A stretch of DNA of 64,000 bases, taken from Rhodospirillales bacterium (GTDB lineage: Bacteria > Pseudomonadota > Alphaproteobacteria > Reyranellales > Reyranellaceae). Where the stretch lies: positions 1 through 64,000 of the forward strand of contig JACPOB010000043.1 of NCBI GenBank assembly GCA_016185145.1. Direction: 5' to 3'. Below are positions 28,062 to 37,659 of the stretch, one piece after another; positions within the stretch are counted from its first letter, which is position 1, and each line of letters opens with the position of its first letter. A program made the translations under genes and the position numbers. A model generated the notes under the pieces. That model saw only the letters and a list, made by a program, of their open reading frames with translations, did not search any database and was not told the DNA's origin.

Positions 28062-29066
28062 CTACTTGAAGATCTGCTTGGCGAGCTCGAGCATGGCGTC
28101 CTGGCGTTCGGGCACGGTCGTGCCCAGAGCCTTGGCGGATAGCAGGACGCGGATCTCCTCCATGGTCTTCTCGACCACGCCCTTGACGACGGGATTGTAG
28201 CCGGCATTGGCGTAGATGATCTGCTGCTCGGGCTCGAGGTAGTGGTTCATGAACAGGCGGGCCGCGTTGGGGCGCGGGGCGTTCTTGAGCATCGCGAGGT
28301 CGAAGCGGACGTAAGGGCGCCCCTCGGCGGGCATGATCGGCTTCACCGGCAGGCCCTTCAGCGTGTTGTAGTCCTGCAGCGAGAAGGGAAGATAGAGGGG
28401 GTACTCGCCGCGTGCCACGCGGCGCTCGCTGTTCTGGATGTCGCGCGAGAACACCGGCTTCTGGGCTGCCAGCTTCTCGAGGAACGCCTTGCCGAAAGTG
28501 TCGTGCATCACAACGAAGAACACGGCGCCGCCGCCCAATGCGCGATAGTCGTCGGACAGGATCTTGCCCGTCCATCTGGGATCGAGGATGTCCTTCCAGC
28601 TCTTGGGCTCGTCGCCGGGCTTCACCAGGTTGCGATTGATCATCAGGCCGTAGCTGATGACCTCGGCCGGGACGCGGATGTCGTCGGCCTCGTAGGGCGG
28701 GATGATGTTCTTGATGTTGGGGACCGGGCCGTGCGGCTGGAAGTTGCCGTCGCGCGTCATCAGCCAGGTGGTCGTGCTGCCGTTGTGATGGACGTCGCCC
28801 AGGAAGCGCCCGGCGGCCTGCTCGACGCGCACGCGCTCGCGCACCTCGCTGGCGCGCGCTTCCAGGAGCTCGACCGAGATGCCGTATTTCTGCTCGAAGG
28901 ACTTGATCACGGCCTTCAACGATGGCGAGCCGATCGATGCGGTGTAGACGACCAGCTTACCTTCCTTCCTGGCCGCCTCGACGGTCTTGGCCCAGTCGTC
29001 CTGCGCCAGCGCGGGGCCGACGGCGGCTCCGGCAGCCAGAAGACCGAGAACGCTTCTTCTCAACAT
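28062..29066 (-). CDS. ABC importer substrate-binding protein (ferric type)
   Basis: 334 residues with a signal peptide (MLRRSVLGLLAAGAAVGPALAQ) and a type 2 periplasmic-binding fold. GKLVVYTASIGSPSLKAVI opens the mature domain; ITTWL-like and WKDILDPRWTGKI motifs are those of the FbpA/AfuA group. The tyrosine pair that ligates iron in FbpA is not obvious near the C-terminus, so the cargo may be an organic anion rather than Fe3+ (inference). Start ATG 29066. Confidence 0.85.
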   Translation of the reverse strand: MLRRSVLGLLAAGAAVGPALAQDDWAKTVEAARKEGKLVVYTASIGSPSLKAVIKSFEQKYGISVELLEARASEVRERVRVEQAAGRFLGDVHHNGSTTTWLMTRDGNFQPHGPVPNIKNIIPPYEADDIRVPAEVISYGLMINRNLVKPGDEPKSWKDILDPRWTGKILSDDYRALGGGAVFFVVMHDTFGKAFLEKLAAQKPVFSRDIQNSERRVARGEYPLYLPFSLQDYNTLKGLPVKPIMPAEGRPYVRFDLAMLKNAPRPNAARLFMNHYLEPEQQIIYANAGYNPVVKGVVEKTMEEIRVLLSAKALGTTVPERQDAMLELAKQIFK

Positions 29067-29083
29067 GGACCCATCCCTCCCGT

Positions 29084-30814
29084 TCACAGCGTGCTGATGC
29101 GCTTCTTGATGAATTTCAGTTGGACCCAGCGGAACAGCAGGACCAGCACCAGCATCACCAACCCGATGACGCTCACTTCCTCGGGCTTGCCGCTCACCCA
29201 CATCTTCAACATGACCACCGACAGCACCTCGGTGCCGGGTGCGTAGAGCAGGATCGAGGCGCTGAGCTCGCGCATGATGCCGAAGAAGATCAGCACCCAG
29301 CCGACCGCGAAGGCGGGCCAGGCGAGCGCGATCAGGATGCGGCCCAGCGTCTGCCACCAGCCCGCGCCGTGCACGCGGCTGCATTCCTCGATGTCGTTGG
29401 CGATCTGCTGGTAGGCCGACGAGGTCACGCGCACGGCGACCGGCGTGCCGAGGGCGATGTAGGCCAGCAGCAGCGCCCACAACGTGCCGTAGATCGGGAT
29501 GCCGTGCGGCAGGATGGCGAAGCCCCACAGGAAGCCGATGCCCAGGACCATGCCGGGCATCATCCAGGGCAGCCAGGCGAGAAGGTCGATCAGGCGGCGG
29601 CCGCGCCAGCGCGTGCGCGTGGTGACGTAGGCCACGATGCCGCCCAGCGCCATGGTGGCGGTGGCGCCGGCCACGCCCAGCAGCATGGTGTTGCCGAAGG
29701 CGCGCCAGAAGCTCGAATTCTCCCAGACGCTGCGATAGTGGTCGAAGGTCAGCATGTCGGCTTCGTAGAAGCCGAAGAACTTGAAGAACGAACTGAGCAG
29801 CAGCTGGCCGATCGGCAGCGCCACCGTGAGCGCGAAGAACAGGATGCAGATGCCGAACGTGACCCAGCGCAGCCGGCCGAGCCGCGTGATGTTGGGCGAA
29901 TAGCCCTTGCCGGTGACGGTGGTGAAGCTGCGGCCGCGCAGCAGGCGGTTTTGCAGCACCAGCAGCAGGAACATCAGGGCAAGGGCGGCGAAGGAGAGCG
30001 CCGTCGCCGACTGGTAGTCGGGCTGGGCGCGCTGGGTGATCGAATTGTAGATCGTGGTTGTGATCACCTCGATGCCGACGGGCACGCCGAAGAACACCGC
30101 CGATTCGAAGGATTCGATGCCGCGGATGAAGCTCAGGATGAAGGCGCTGGTGGTGACCGGCAGCATCAGCGCGAAGGTGACGCGCCAGAAGGTCTGCCAG
30201 CGCGTGGCGCCCGACATGCGGCTCGATTCCTCGAGCGCGGGATCCATGGCGCGGAAGGCGTCGACGACGAACAGGAAGATGAACGGCGTCGAGTACTGCA
30301 TCATGTGCCAGATGACGCCGCCGTAGGAGTAGACGTCGACCAAGGTGGTGTCGCTGCCCGTGAGCCAGCGCCAGGCGAGGTTGATGGTGCCGACCTGGGC
30401 GTTGCCCAGCATCGCCCAGGCGGTCGCCGTCAGGATCGGCGGGATGAAGAAGGGCAGGGTGATCAGCACTTCGAGCACGCCGCGGCCCGGCGTGTCGGTG
30501 CGCGCCACGATCCAGGCCAGCAGCACGGCCAGCGCCAGGGCGAGCACGGTCTTGACCAGGGAGAGGCCGACGGTGTTGGCCAGCACGACCAGGTTTTCGG
30601 TCGTGGCGATGCTGATGTAGCCGTCGAGGTTGAACTCCCCGGGGATGCCCGGCGGCGTCGAATGCAGGCTGCCGTAGAGCAGCATCAGCATGGGATAGAG
30701 CGACAGGAAGCAGAGGATCGCGATCAGCGCGGTGATGCCCGCCGGCCGGCCCCAGCGCCACAGGCCGCCGGCTGACGCACTGCGCTCGCCCAAGGGGGCG
30801 GCAACGGTCACCAT
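29084..30814 (-). CDS. ABC importer permease, fused two-module (FbpB type)
   Basis: 576 residues with about 12 membrane helices in two homologous halves, each with an EAA loop: the first near LEESSRMSGATRWQTFW and the second near IEECSRVHGAGWWQTLG. This is the FbpB/SfuB layout for ferric-type importers. ATG 30814 is used, preceded by GGGAGGAGG. The genes for permease, binding protein and ATPase run in that order on the minus strand. Confidence 0.88.
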   Translation of the reverse strand: MVTVAAPLGERSASAGGLWRWGRPAGITALIAILCFLSLYPMLMLLYGSLHSTPPGIPGEFNLDGYISIATTENLVVLANTVGLSLVKTVLALALAVLLAWIVARTDTPGRGVLEVLITLPFFIPPILTATAWAMLGNAQVGTINLAWRWLTGSDTTLVDVYSYGGVIWHMMQYSTPFIFLFVVDAFRAMDPALEESSRMSGATRWQTFWRVTFALMLPVTTSAFILSFIRGIESFESAVFFGVPVGIEVITTTIYNSITQRAQPDYQSATALSFAALALMFLLLVLQNRLLRGRSFTTVTGKGYSPNITRLGRLRWVTFGICILFFALTVALPIGQLLLSSFFKFFGFYEADMLTFDHYRSVWENSSFWRAFGNTMLLGVAGATATMALGGIVAYVTTRTRWRGRRLIDLLAWLPWMMPGMVLGIGFLWGFAILPHGIPIYGTLWALLLAYIALGTPVAVRVTSSAYQQIANDIEECSRVHGAGWWQTLGRILIALAWPAFAVGWVLIFFGIMRELSASILLYAPGTEVLSVVMLKMWVSGKPEEVSVIGLVMLVLVLLFRWVQLKFIKKRISTL

Positions 30815-30853
30815 CCTCGCGCCTCCTCCCTGCCGGAGACTCGTTGCTCCCCT

Positions 30854-30958
30854 CATGTCCCTCTCCCCCGCTAGGGGGAGAGGTTAGGAGAGGGGGCTTC
30901 GCACACTGTTTGTAACCCCCTCTCCCAACCTCTCCCCCTAGCGGGGGAGAGGGACATG
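30854..30958. repeat. Large inverted repeat of CTCTCCCCC-type palindromes
   Basis: Two 43-base arms (30854-30896 and 30916-30958) match with one mismatch and enclose 19 bases. Each arm contains its own hairpin, CCTCTCCCCC-GCTA-GGGGGAGAGG. It lies between the Rieske oxygenase stop and the permease start and can fold into a cruciform or a strong RNA structure. A short single copy is at 51287. Confidence 0.9.
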
Positions 30959-30989
30959 AAGGGGAGCTGGCTTCGCAGCCTTTGTCGCG

Positions 30990-32324
30990 CTACTCGGCCG
31001 CCAGCGGCAGCCGGTTCCTGTTCAGCAAGCCCAGCGGACTTTTAGCCGTCTGCAGCTTCTCGGCATAAGCGTCGAGCCAGTCCTGCTCGATCGGCGCCAC
31101 GAACGCACCGCCGCGCGCGCCGAGATAGATGTCGGGATTGTCGACGGTCGCCGGCACCTTCTTCTCGTTCATCAGCTCCTGCGCGGCCTGCAGGCAGCGC
31201 TTGCGGGTGATGGCGATCATGCGGTCAGACGGCGCCAGGTGCTCGAGGCTGCGATCGACGATCTCGCCCATGCACTCGATCATCGCCTGGTCCTGCCGGC
31301 CGATGCCCTGGATGCCGGTGTAGTTGACGTTCTTCTGCATGTCGCGGTCGATCAGGTAGTCGTTCTCGCGGTTGGCCTTCAGGCGCCACCGCCCGAACCA
31401 GTCGTTGGTGTTCGGCAGGTACTCGACGTCGGGCTTCAGGCCGGGAATCCAGTCGCCGTTCTTCAGCAACTCGAGCGGACGCGTCTTCTGCTTCCAGGTG
31501 AGGTTGTAGGTCATGGTATGAGTGTCATCCATCGGCACGTTCAAGGTGCAGGCGACCTGGTCCTCGAAGAAGCCGTTGGGAGTCAGCGTGATGAACGGGA
31601 ACATGAAGTGGGCGAAGCGGTAGTAGTACTGGCCCGCCTCGGCCGGCCGGTAGGCCGCGTACATGGTGCCCCACTCGGTCTCGGTCGACTTGTAGTCCGG
31701 CGCGCGGTCGCCGACGCCCCACTTGTGGATGGTGTCGGGCGAGACGTCGTCCATCGTCAGCCCACCGACATGCAGGAAGCCGAAATGCGAGGTGTCGATG
31801 TCGCCCTCGAGCGACTGGAACCAGTTGCACTCGCGCATGTGCACGCGGGTGATGCGCTCCTCCTCGGGCAGCATCAGCACTTCGACGTTGGGCAAGGGCG
31901 GCGCTTCCTTGCGGCTGCCCATGTAGGTCCAGACGAAGCCTGCGCGCTCGACCACCCGGTAGGACTTGGCCTTGATGCGGCTCTTGAAGTCCTGCGCCGG
32001 CGGCACGTTCGGCATGTCGACGCAGTTGCCTTCGACGTCGAACTTCCAGCCGTGATAGACGCAGCGCAATCCGCCTTCCTCGTTGCGTCCGAAGAACAGC
32101 GAGGCGCAGCGGTGCGGGCAGCGATGCTCCATGACGCCGACGCGGCCGTCGGTGTCGCGGAAGGCGATGAGCTGCTCGCCGAGCAGCATCAGCCGCATCG
32201 GCTCGCCGTCGGCCTTCAATTCCGAAGAAAGACAGGCAGGAGTCCAATACTCCCGCATCAGATTGCCCATGGGCGTGCCCGGCCCAACGCGCGACAGCAT
32301 CTCGTTGTTGGCTGCAGTTAACAT
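30990..32324 (-). CDS. Rieske-type aromatic ring-hydroxylating oxygenase, alpha subunit
   Basis: 444 residues, similar to phthalate 4,5-dioxygenase oxygenase components (opening MLTAANNEMLSRVGPGTPMG). The Rieske 2Fe-2S ligands are in EHRCPHRCASLF and CVYHGWKFD. The bridging aspartate and iron histidines are in GDIDTSHFGFLH. Substrate unknown; the reductase partner is not in the window. ATG 32324 is set by a purine-rich GGAGGAAACC. The downstream repeat separates it from the ABC importer genes. Confidence 0.88.
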   Translation of the reverse strand: MLTAANNEMLSRVGPGTPMGNLMREYWTPACLSSELKADGEPMRLMLLGEQLIAFRDTDGRVGVMEHRCPHRCASLFFGRNEEGGLRCVYHGWKFDVEGNCVDMPNVPPAQDFKSRIKAKSYRVVERAGFVWTYMGSRKEAPPLPNVEVLMLPEEERITRVHMRECNWFQSLEGDIDTSHFGFLHVGGLTMDDVSPDTIHKWGVGDRAPDYKSTETEWGTMYAAYRPAEAGQYYYRFAHFMFPFITLTPNGFFEDQVACTLNVPMDDTHTMTYNLTWKQKTRPLELLKNGDWIPGLKPDVEYLPNTNDWFGRWRLKANRENDYLIDRDMQKNVNYTGIQGIGRQDQAMIECMGEIVDRSLEHLAPSDRMIAITRKRCLQAAQELMNEKKVPATVDNPDIYLGARGGAFVAPIEQDWLDAYAEKLQTAKSPLGLLNRNRLPLAAE

Positions 32325-32340
32325 GGTTTCCTCCAGATTC

Positions 32341-32371
32341 GTCCGTTTACCGGACGTTTGTACGAGTTTAC
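32341..32371 (-). promoter_or_regulatory. Possible operator upstream of the Rieske gene
   Basis: GTTTAC occurs at 32345-32350 and again at 32366-32371, centred 21 bases apart (two helical turns). The first lies inside the inverted repeat GTCCG-TTTAC-CGGAC (32341-32355). It sits about 20-45 bases before the Rieske start, where an IclR- or TetR-type regulator could act. Confidence 0.35.
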
Positions 32372-32472
32372 CAAAAGCCCATAAAACCGGCAAGGAACGG
32401 CGCACGCGGCCTGCGCGTTTGTCACAAATCCAGCTTTGGACGCCCTCCGACCGGGAGGGCTGTCGGAGACGC

Positions 32473-33072
32473 TTAGACTCCCGCCGGCTTGCGCGGCGGC
32501 CACATGCGGGCGAGGTCGCCCGTGGGATTGGAGTAGGTCGCGAAATCCGTCTTGCCGCGCGAGTCGTGGAAGTGGGCGAGTGCCCAGACCACGGTCGGGA
32601 AGGCGAGCTGTTCCCAGGGAATGTCGGCCCAGTCGACCAGCGCCACCTCGGCGCTCTCAGGTCCGGCGGCGACGTCGTCGCTGACCAGGCGCGCGCGATA
32701 CATGATCTGCACCTGGCCGATGCGGGCCACGCTGTACATGGCGAGCAGGCGATCGATCTCGATGGTGGCGCAGGCTTCTTCGCGCGCCTCGCGTTGCGCG
32801 GCCTGCTCGGTGGTCTCGCCGAGCTCCATGTAGCCCGCGGGCAAGGTCCAGAATCCCTTGCGCGGCTCGATGGCGCGCTTGGCCAGGAGGATCTTGTCGT
32901 TCCAGGTGCAGACCGCACCGGCGACGATCTTGGGATTCTGGTAGTGGATGAACTCGCAGCGCGCGCACACCAGCCGCTCGCGGTTGTCGCCGTCGGGGAT
33001 CCGCTTCTCGAAGTGATCGGGCGGATCCCACGGCAGGCGAGGCCGTTCGGGAAGAGGCGGTGGCGTGCTCAT
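32473..33072 (-). CDS. NUDIX hydrolase with N-terminal zinc half-ribbon
   Basis: 199 residues. CARCEFIHYQNPK (residues about 36-48) is the short zinc-ribbon/linker of NudC-like or ADP-ribose-type hydrolases. The Nudix box is GYMELGETTEQAAQREAREEA (GX5EX7REUXEEX). The probable substrate is a nucleotide diphosphate derivative. It follows pgk on the same strand. Confidence 0.85.
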   Translation of the reverse strand: MSTPPPLPERPRLPWDPPDHFEKRIPDGDNRERLVCARCEFIHYQNPKIVAGAVCTWNDKILLAKRAIEPRKGFWTLPAGYMELGETTEQAAQREAREEACATIEIDRLLAMYSVARIGQVQIMYRARLVSDDVAAGPESAEVALVDWADIPWEQLAFPTVVWALAHFHDSRGKTDFATYSNPTGDLARMWPPRKPAGV

Positions 33073-33084
33073 TGACTGAAAGTC

Positions 33085-34290
33085 CTACGCCGCGCGTATC
33101 AGCGCCGCAACGCCGGGCAGGGTCTTGCCTTCCATCCATTCCAGGAAGGCGCCGCCCGCGGTCGACACATAGGAGAACCTCTCCTCGACGCCGGCTGCCG
33201 CCAGCGCCGCCACCGTGTCGCCGCCACCCGCCACCGACAGGAGCTTCTTGGCGCCGGTCTGCTCGGCGACGGCGCGCGCCAGGGTCACGGTGCCGTTGTC
33301 GAAGGGCTTGATCTCGAAGGCGCCGAGCGGGCCGTTCCACACCAGCGTCGCGCACTTGGCGACCTGCTTGACGTAGATCGCCACCGACTTCGGTCCGACA
33401 TCGAGGATCATCTGGTCGTCGGGACACGCCTTGGCATCGACCACCTGGCTCGGCGCGCCGGCCTTGAATTCGCTCGCGACCACGACGTCGACCGGCAGCA
33501 GGATCTCGCAGTTGGCGGCCTTGGCCTTCGCCATGATCTCGCGCGCCGTGTCCGCGAGGTCCTTCTCGGCCAGCGACTTGCCGATGTTGATCCCTTGCGC
33601 TGCCAGGAAGGTGTTGGCCATGCCGCCGCCGATGATCAGCTTGCCGACCTTGCCGACCAGGTTGCCTAAAAGGTCGAGCTTGGTGGAGACCTTGGCGCCG
33701 CCCACGACGGCGCAGACCGGCCGCTTGGGATTGCCCAGCGCCTTGTCGAGCGCTTCGAGCTCGGCCTGCATCAGGCGGCCGGCCGCCGCGGGCAGGCGAT
33801 TGGCCAGACCCTCGGTCGAGGCGTGCGCGCGATGCGCGGCGGAAAAGGCGTCGTTGATGTAGACGTCGCCCAGCACCGAGAGCTTGTCGATGAAGCCCTT
33901 GTCGTTCTTCTCCTCTTCCTTGTGGAAGCGCAGGTTCTCGAGCAGCAGAACCTCGCCGGGCTTCAGCATGCGCACCGCCTCCTCGGCGAGCGGGCCGATG
34001 CAGTCCTCGGCGAAGGCCACAGGCTTGCCGAGCGCCTTCGACAACGGCTCGACCAGCGGCTTCAACGACATCTCGGGCACGCGCTTGCCGTCGGGCCGGC
34101 CGAAGTGGCTGAGCACGATCACCTTGGCGCCCTTGGCCGCGAGCTCGGCGAGCGTCGGCGCGGCGCGATCGATGCGCGTGGCGTCCGTGACCTTGCCGTT
34201 CTTCATCGGCACGTTGAGATCGACGCGCACCAGGACGCGCTTGCCGGACACGTCGATGGAGTCGATCGTCTTGAAGGTCGATTGGGGCAT
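33085..34290 (-). CDS. pgk: Phosphoglycerate kinase
   Basis: 401 residues of the glycolytic kinase. Motifs include [52 protein letters not shown] and the ATP-loop [15 protein letters not shown]. Complete. Neither gapA nor fba is next to it here; the neighbours are the NUDIX and TusA-like genes. Confidence 0.95.
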   Translation of the reverse strand: MPQSTFKTIDSIDVSGKRVLVRVDLNVPMKNGKVTDATRIDRAAPTLAELAAKGAKVIVLSHFGRPDGKRVPEMSLKPLVEPLSKALGKPVAFAEDCIGPLAEEAVRMLKPGEVLLLENLRFHKEEEKNDKGFIDKLSVLGDVYINDAFSAAHRAHASTEGLANRLPAAAGRLMQAELEALDKALGNPKRPVCAVVGGAKVSTKLDLLGNLVGKVGKLIIGGGMANTFLAAQGINIGKSLAEKDLADTAREIMAKAKAANCEILLPVDVVVASEFKAGAPSQVVDAKACPDDQMILDVGPKSVAIYVKQVAKCATLVWNGPLGAFEIKPFDNGTVTLARAVAEQTGAKKLLSVAGGGDTVAALAAAGVEERFSYVSTAGGAFLEWMEGKTLPGVAALIRAA

Positions 34291-34366
34291 CTGCTCTCCG
34301 TCCGTCGTCCCGACCGGAGCCCGAGAGGCGTAGCGGAGGGATCTGATGTTCTAGTGACGGTGTTGG

Positions 34367-34594
34367 TTAGCGTTTCTTGATCACAAATATCAAGACGTCA
34401 CCCTCCCGCCGACTCGAAACCAGCTCGTGGCCGGTCTGCTTGCAATAGGCAGGAAAGTCCTGTTCGGCGGCGGGATCGGTGGCGCGCACTGTCAGCAGTC
34501 CGCCGACCGCCAGCTCGCGCAGCTTGCGATTGGCGCGCAGCACGGGCAAGGGGCACAGCAGGCCGGTGGCGTCGTATTCGGCGGTCTCGGTCAC
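34367..34594 (-). CDS. TusA family sulfurtransferase
   Basis: 75 residues with the TusA fold signature CPLPVLRANRKL, whose first cysteine carries persulfide, and a RATDPAAEQDFPAYC segment with a second cysteine. Proteins of this type relay sulfur for tRNA thiolation, molybdenum cofactor or sulfur oxidation. It is 10 bases after the M48 peptidase gene. Confidence 0.85.
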   Translation of the reverse strand: MTETAEYDATGLLCPLPVLRANRKLRELAVGGLLTVRATDPAAEQDFPAYCKQTGHELVSSRREGDVLIFVIKKR

Positions 34595-34604
34595 GATTTG
34601 CTCT

Positions 34605-35417
34605 TCACTGGGGGCGATAATACTTCATTGCTTCGGGCAGCCAGCGCCGGATGTCGGCGATGCGCGTGGTATCGGCAGGATGCGTGCTGAGCCATTCCGC
34701 CTTGCGGGGGCCGGTGTTGGCGGCGCGCATGCGCTCCCACACGGTGACCGCCTCGCGCGGATCGTATCCCGCCATCGCCATCAGGATCAGCCCGATGCGG
34801 TCGGCCTCCGATTCCTGTGACCGCGACATCGGCAGGACATAGCCATAGGTCGCGCCGGCGCCCACGGCGGCCATCATCGCCGGCAGGTAGGCGCGGCTGC
34901 GACCGGTGACCGTCGCCGACAGCGCCACCGCCGCGGCGGTGGCGCCGACTTGCGCCGCCATCTGATTGCTCATGCGTTCGGCGCCGTGGTGCGCGAGCGC
35001 GTGCGCCACTTCATGGCCGATCACGACGGCGAGGCCTGCCTCTGTCCGCGTGATCGGCAGGATGCCGGTATAGACCACGACCTTGCCGCCGGGCAGGCAG
35101 AAGGCGTTGGGCTCGTTCTTGTCGACGGTCTTGAACTCCCAGCGGAAGCGCGGCGCCTGCCACAGCTCGCCGGGCGGACGCTCGGCGGCTGCGGCAATGC
35201 GCCGGCCGACCTTTTCGACCAGGGCGTTGGTCTTCGCGTCGTGAGACAGCGGCTCCTTGGCCAGCACTTCGCGATAGGCCTGCAGGCCCATCTGCCGTTC
35301 CTCGCTCTCGCCGACCAGCATCAGTTGCGAGCGGCCCGTGACTGGCGCCGTTTCGCAGGCGGCGAGCAGCGCCCCGAGAGCGCATACAACCGCGCACAGG
35401 ATCGGCAGCGAACGCAT
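34605..35417 (-). CDS. M48 family metallopeptidase, lipoprotein
   Basis: 270 residues. The signal peptide ends in a lipobox (LLAAC, cysteine near 21). The zinc site is VIGHEVAHALAHHG (HExxH), and the third ligand is the glutamate in SQESEADRIGL. NAFCLPGGKVVVYTG is typical of the BepA/LoiP group. It is probably tethered in the outer membrane and involved in periplasmic protein quality control. Confidence 0.88.
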   Translation of the reverse strand: MRSLPILCAVVCALGALLAACETAPVTGRSQLMLVGESEERQMGLQAYREVLAKEPLSHDAKTNALVEKVGRRIAAAAERPPGELWQAPRFRWEFKTVDKNEPNAFCLPGGKVVVYTGILPITRTEAGLAVVIGHEVAHALAHHGAERMSNQMAAQVGATAAAVALSATVTGRSRAYLPAMMAAVGAGATYGYVLPMSRSQESEADRIGLILMAMAGYDPREAVTVWERMRAANTGPRKAEWLSTHPADTTRIADIRRWLPEAMKYYRPQ

Positions 35418-35444
35418 GCGACGGAATCTAGGGACGCGATGCCG

Positions 35445-36365
35445 TCAGGTCGAGAGGAAGCCCGGCCCGCCGCGACGCAGCAATTCCTGTCCGGCGTCAC
35501 GGCCCAGCGCCTCGGCGTCGGCAAAGCCGCCGCGCCGCTCGGTGGCGATCAATTGCGAGCCGTCGGGCTTGGCGATCAGCCCGCGCAGATGAATCACGCC
35601 GTCTGTGAGAACCGCGTGACCGGCGATGGGTGTGCGGCATGAACCGTCGAGCACGGAGAGCATCGCGTGCTCGGCCCTGACGCAGGTCGCGGTCGGGCCG
35701 TGGTCGATGGCGGCAAGCCAGCCGCGAGTCCTGGCATCGTCCGCACGGCACTCGATGCAGATCGCGCCCTGGCCGACGGCGGGCAGCATCTCGTCTTCGG
35801 GCACGGGCTCACCGACATGCTCGAGGCCGAGCCGCTTCAGGCCGGCCAGCGCCAGGAGGGTCGCCTCGACGTCGCCCGCCTCGCGCTTGGCGATGCGGGT
35901 GTCGACGTTGCCGCGCAAGGTGACGATCTCGAGGTCGGGCCGGCGATGCAGCAGTTGGGCCCGCCGCCGCAAGGCAGAGGTGCCGACCACAGCGCCCTGC
36001 CTCAGGTCGGCGATGCGCTTGATGTCACCCGCGATCAGCACGTCGCGTGCATCCTCGCGCGGCAGGAAGGCGGCGATCAGCAGCCCGGCCGGCTGGGCCG
36101 TCGGCATGTCCTTCATGCTGTGCACGGCGACATCGATGCGATGCGTCAGCATCGCCTCCTCGATCTCCTTGACGAACAGGCCCTTGCCGCCGGCCTCGCT
36201 GAGCGGCCGATCCTGGATGGCGTCGCCCGTGGTCTTGATGACGACGATCTCGATGGAGTCGGGTGCGGCCAGCGCCGGCACCGAGCGCGCCAGCGCATCG
36301 CGCACCAGTCCGGCCTGGGTGAGCGCGAGCTTGCTGCCGCGCGTGCCTAGCTTCAGGGCTGCCAT
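35445..36365 (-). CDS. hemC: Porphobilinogen deaminase (hydroxymethylbilane synthase)
   Basis: 306 residues. LGTRGSKLALTQ at the start, DRPLSEAGGKGLFVKEIEEAML and VGTSALRRRAQL are the domain 1-2 motifs. The dipyrromethane cofactor cysteine is in LDGSCRTPIAGHA. Makes the linear tetrapyrrole for haem. Divergent from tsaD, a common alphaproteobacterial arrangement. Confidence 0.95.
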   Translation of the reverse strand: MAALKLGTRGSKLALTQAGLVRDALARSVPALAAPDSIEIVVIKTTGDAIQDRPLSEAGGKGLFVKEIEEAMLTHRIDVAVHSMKDMPTAQPAGLLIAAFLPREDARDVLIAGDIKRIADLRQGAVVGTSALRRRAQLLHRRPDLEIVTLRGNVDTRIAKREAGDVEATLLALAGLKRLGLEHVGEPVPEDEMLPAVGQGAICIECRADDARTRGWLAAIDHGPTATCVRAEHAMLSVLDGSCRTPIAGHAVLTDGVIHLRGLIAKPDGSQLIATERRGGFADAEALGRDAGQELLRRGGPGFLST

Positions 36366-36410
36366 GGTGCTGCTCTAGCGTAGCCGGGCGGCCGAGGCTA
36401 GAAGACACGC

Positions 36411-37496
36411 ATGCGCGTCCTGGGCATCGAAACGAGCTGCGACGAGACCGCTGTCGCCATCGTCGAGGCGCCGGCCGGGGCGGCGCCTGGCGGCCTGATC
36501 CTCGCCAACGTCGTCTACAGCCAGCAGACCGAGCACCGCCGCTTCGGCGGCGTGGTGCCGGAGATCGCCGCGCGCGCCCATCTCGAGCGCATCGACGGCC
36601 TGGTCGAGGACGCATTGGCCGAGGCCAGGCTCGATCTCGACGATCTCGACGCCATCGCCGCCACCGGCGGGCCGGGGCTGATCGGCGGCGTCATGGTGGG
36701 CGTGATGGCGGCCAAGGGCCTGGCTTTCGCGCGCAATAAGCCGTTCCTCGCCATCAACCATCTCGAAGGCCATGCGCTGACGGTGCGGCTGACCGAGCAG
36801 GTCGATTTCCCCTATCTGCTGCTGCTGGTCTCGGGTGGCCATTGCCAGCTCCTGACGGTGCGCGGTCCGGGAGACTTCACGCGGCTCGGCACCACCGTCG
36901 ACGATGCCGTCGGCGAATGCTTCGATAAGATCGCCAAGCTTCTGGGCTTGGGCTTCCCTGGCGGCCCCGCGGTCGAGCGCCTGGCCAAGGACGGCGATGC
37001 GCAGCGTTTCACCTTGCCGCGGCCGATGTGGCGCAAGCCCGGTTGCGACTTCTCCTTCTCCGGCCTCAAGACGGCGGTGCGCCAGGCTGTCGAGAAACTC
37101 GATCCGGACGACCAGGACGCGCGCGCCGATCTCTGCGCCTCCTTCCAGCGCACCGTCGGCGACGTTTTGGCCGACCGCTGCGCCAACGCGCTGGCGTTGG
37201 CGCCTTCGCCGACGCTCGTCGTGGCCGGCGGCGTTGCAGCCAACCTCTACCTGCGTGGCCGGCTGGAAGAAGTTGCCTCTCGGCACGGCGCGCGGCTGGT
37301 CGCGCCGCCGGTGAAACTCTGCACCGACAACGGCGCCATGATCGCCTGGGCCGGCATCGAGCGGCTGCGCCTCGGTCGGACCGACAGCCTCGACTTCAAG
37401 CCGCGGCCGCGCTGGCCGCTCGACGCGTCCAACCTTCCTCCCCATCGCGGAAGCCGCGATGGGGAGGTGCCCGCGCAGCGGGCGGAGGGGTCATGA
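36411..37496 (+). CDS. tsaD: tRNA N6-threonylcarbamoyladenosine transferase
   Basis: 361 residues of the Kae1/Qri7 family that modifies A37 of ANN-decoding tRNAs. Motifs are [14 protein letters not shown], the metal histidines in [21 protein letters not shown], and [13 protein letters not shown]. Family homology ends at [10 protein letters not shown]; the last 20 or so residues are encoded by the palindromic element that begins at 37433, so the native stop seems to have been replaced. Confidence 0.93.
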   Translation: MRVLGIETSCDETAVAIVEAPAGAAPGGLILANVVYSQQTEHRRFGGVVPEIAARAHLERIDGLVEDALAEARLDLDDLDAIAATGGPGLIGGVMVGVMAAKGLAFARNKPFLAINHLEGHALTVRLTEQVDFPYLLLLVSGGHCQLLTVRGPGDFTRLGTTVDDAVGECFDKIAKLLGLGFPGGPAVERLAKDGDAQRFTLPRPMWRKPGCDFSFSGLKTAVRQAVEKLDPDDQDARADLCASFQRTVGDVLADRCANALALAPSPTLVVAGGVAANLYLRGRLEEVASRHGARLVAPPVKLCTDNGAMIAWAGIERLRLGRTDSLDFKPRPRWPLDASNLPPHRGSRDGEVPAQRAEGS

Positions 37497-37650
37497 GCAG
37501 CAATGTTGATGCTCCTGACCCCTCCGCCTGCCTGCGCGAAGCCGAAGCGGCTTCGCTTCGGCGAAGGCAGGTCGGCGTAAGACGCCTACGCGTTTTGGCC
37601 GCTACGCGGCCAAAATTGCTCAACCTCCCCAGCTTCGCTGGGGAGGAAGG
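37433..37650. repeat. Composite palindromic element with 12-base terminal repeats
   Basis: CCTTCCTCCCCA at 37433 and TGGGGAGGAAGG at 37639 form perfect terminal inverted repeats of a 218-base unit. Inside are several hairpins: CTCCCCATCGCGG with its complement at 37438-37466, a large GAAGCCGAAGC/GGCTTCGCTTC structure near 37540, TTTTGGCCGC/GCGGCCAAAA near 37595, and CCTCCCCAGC/GCTGGGGAGG at 37624. No coding capacity beyond the tsaD tail. It looks like a MITE or REP-type element. Confidence 0.75.
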
Positions 37651-37659
37651 GATGCCGCC

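Noticed and set aside
28062..30761. Single 899-residue frame covering binding protein and permease region
   Set aside because: Only the last 334 residues are a real protein with its own signal peptide; the rest is the wrong frame of the permease gene.
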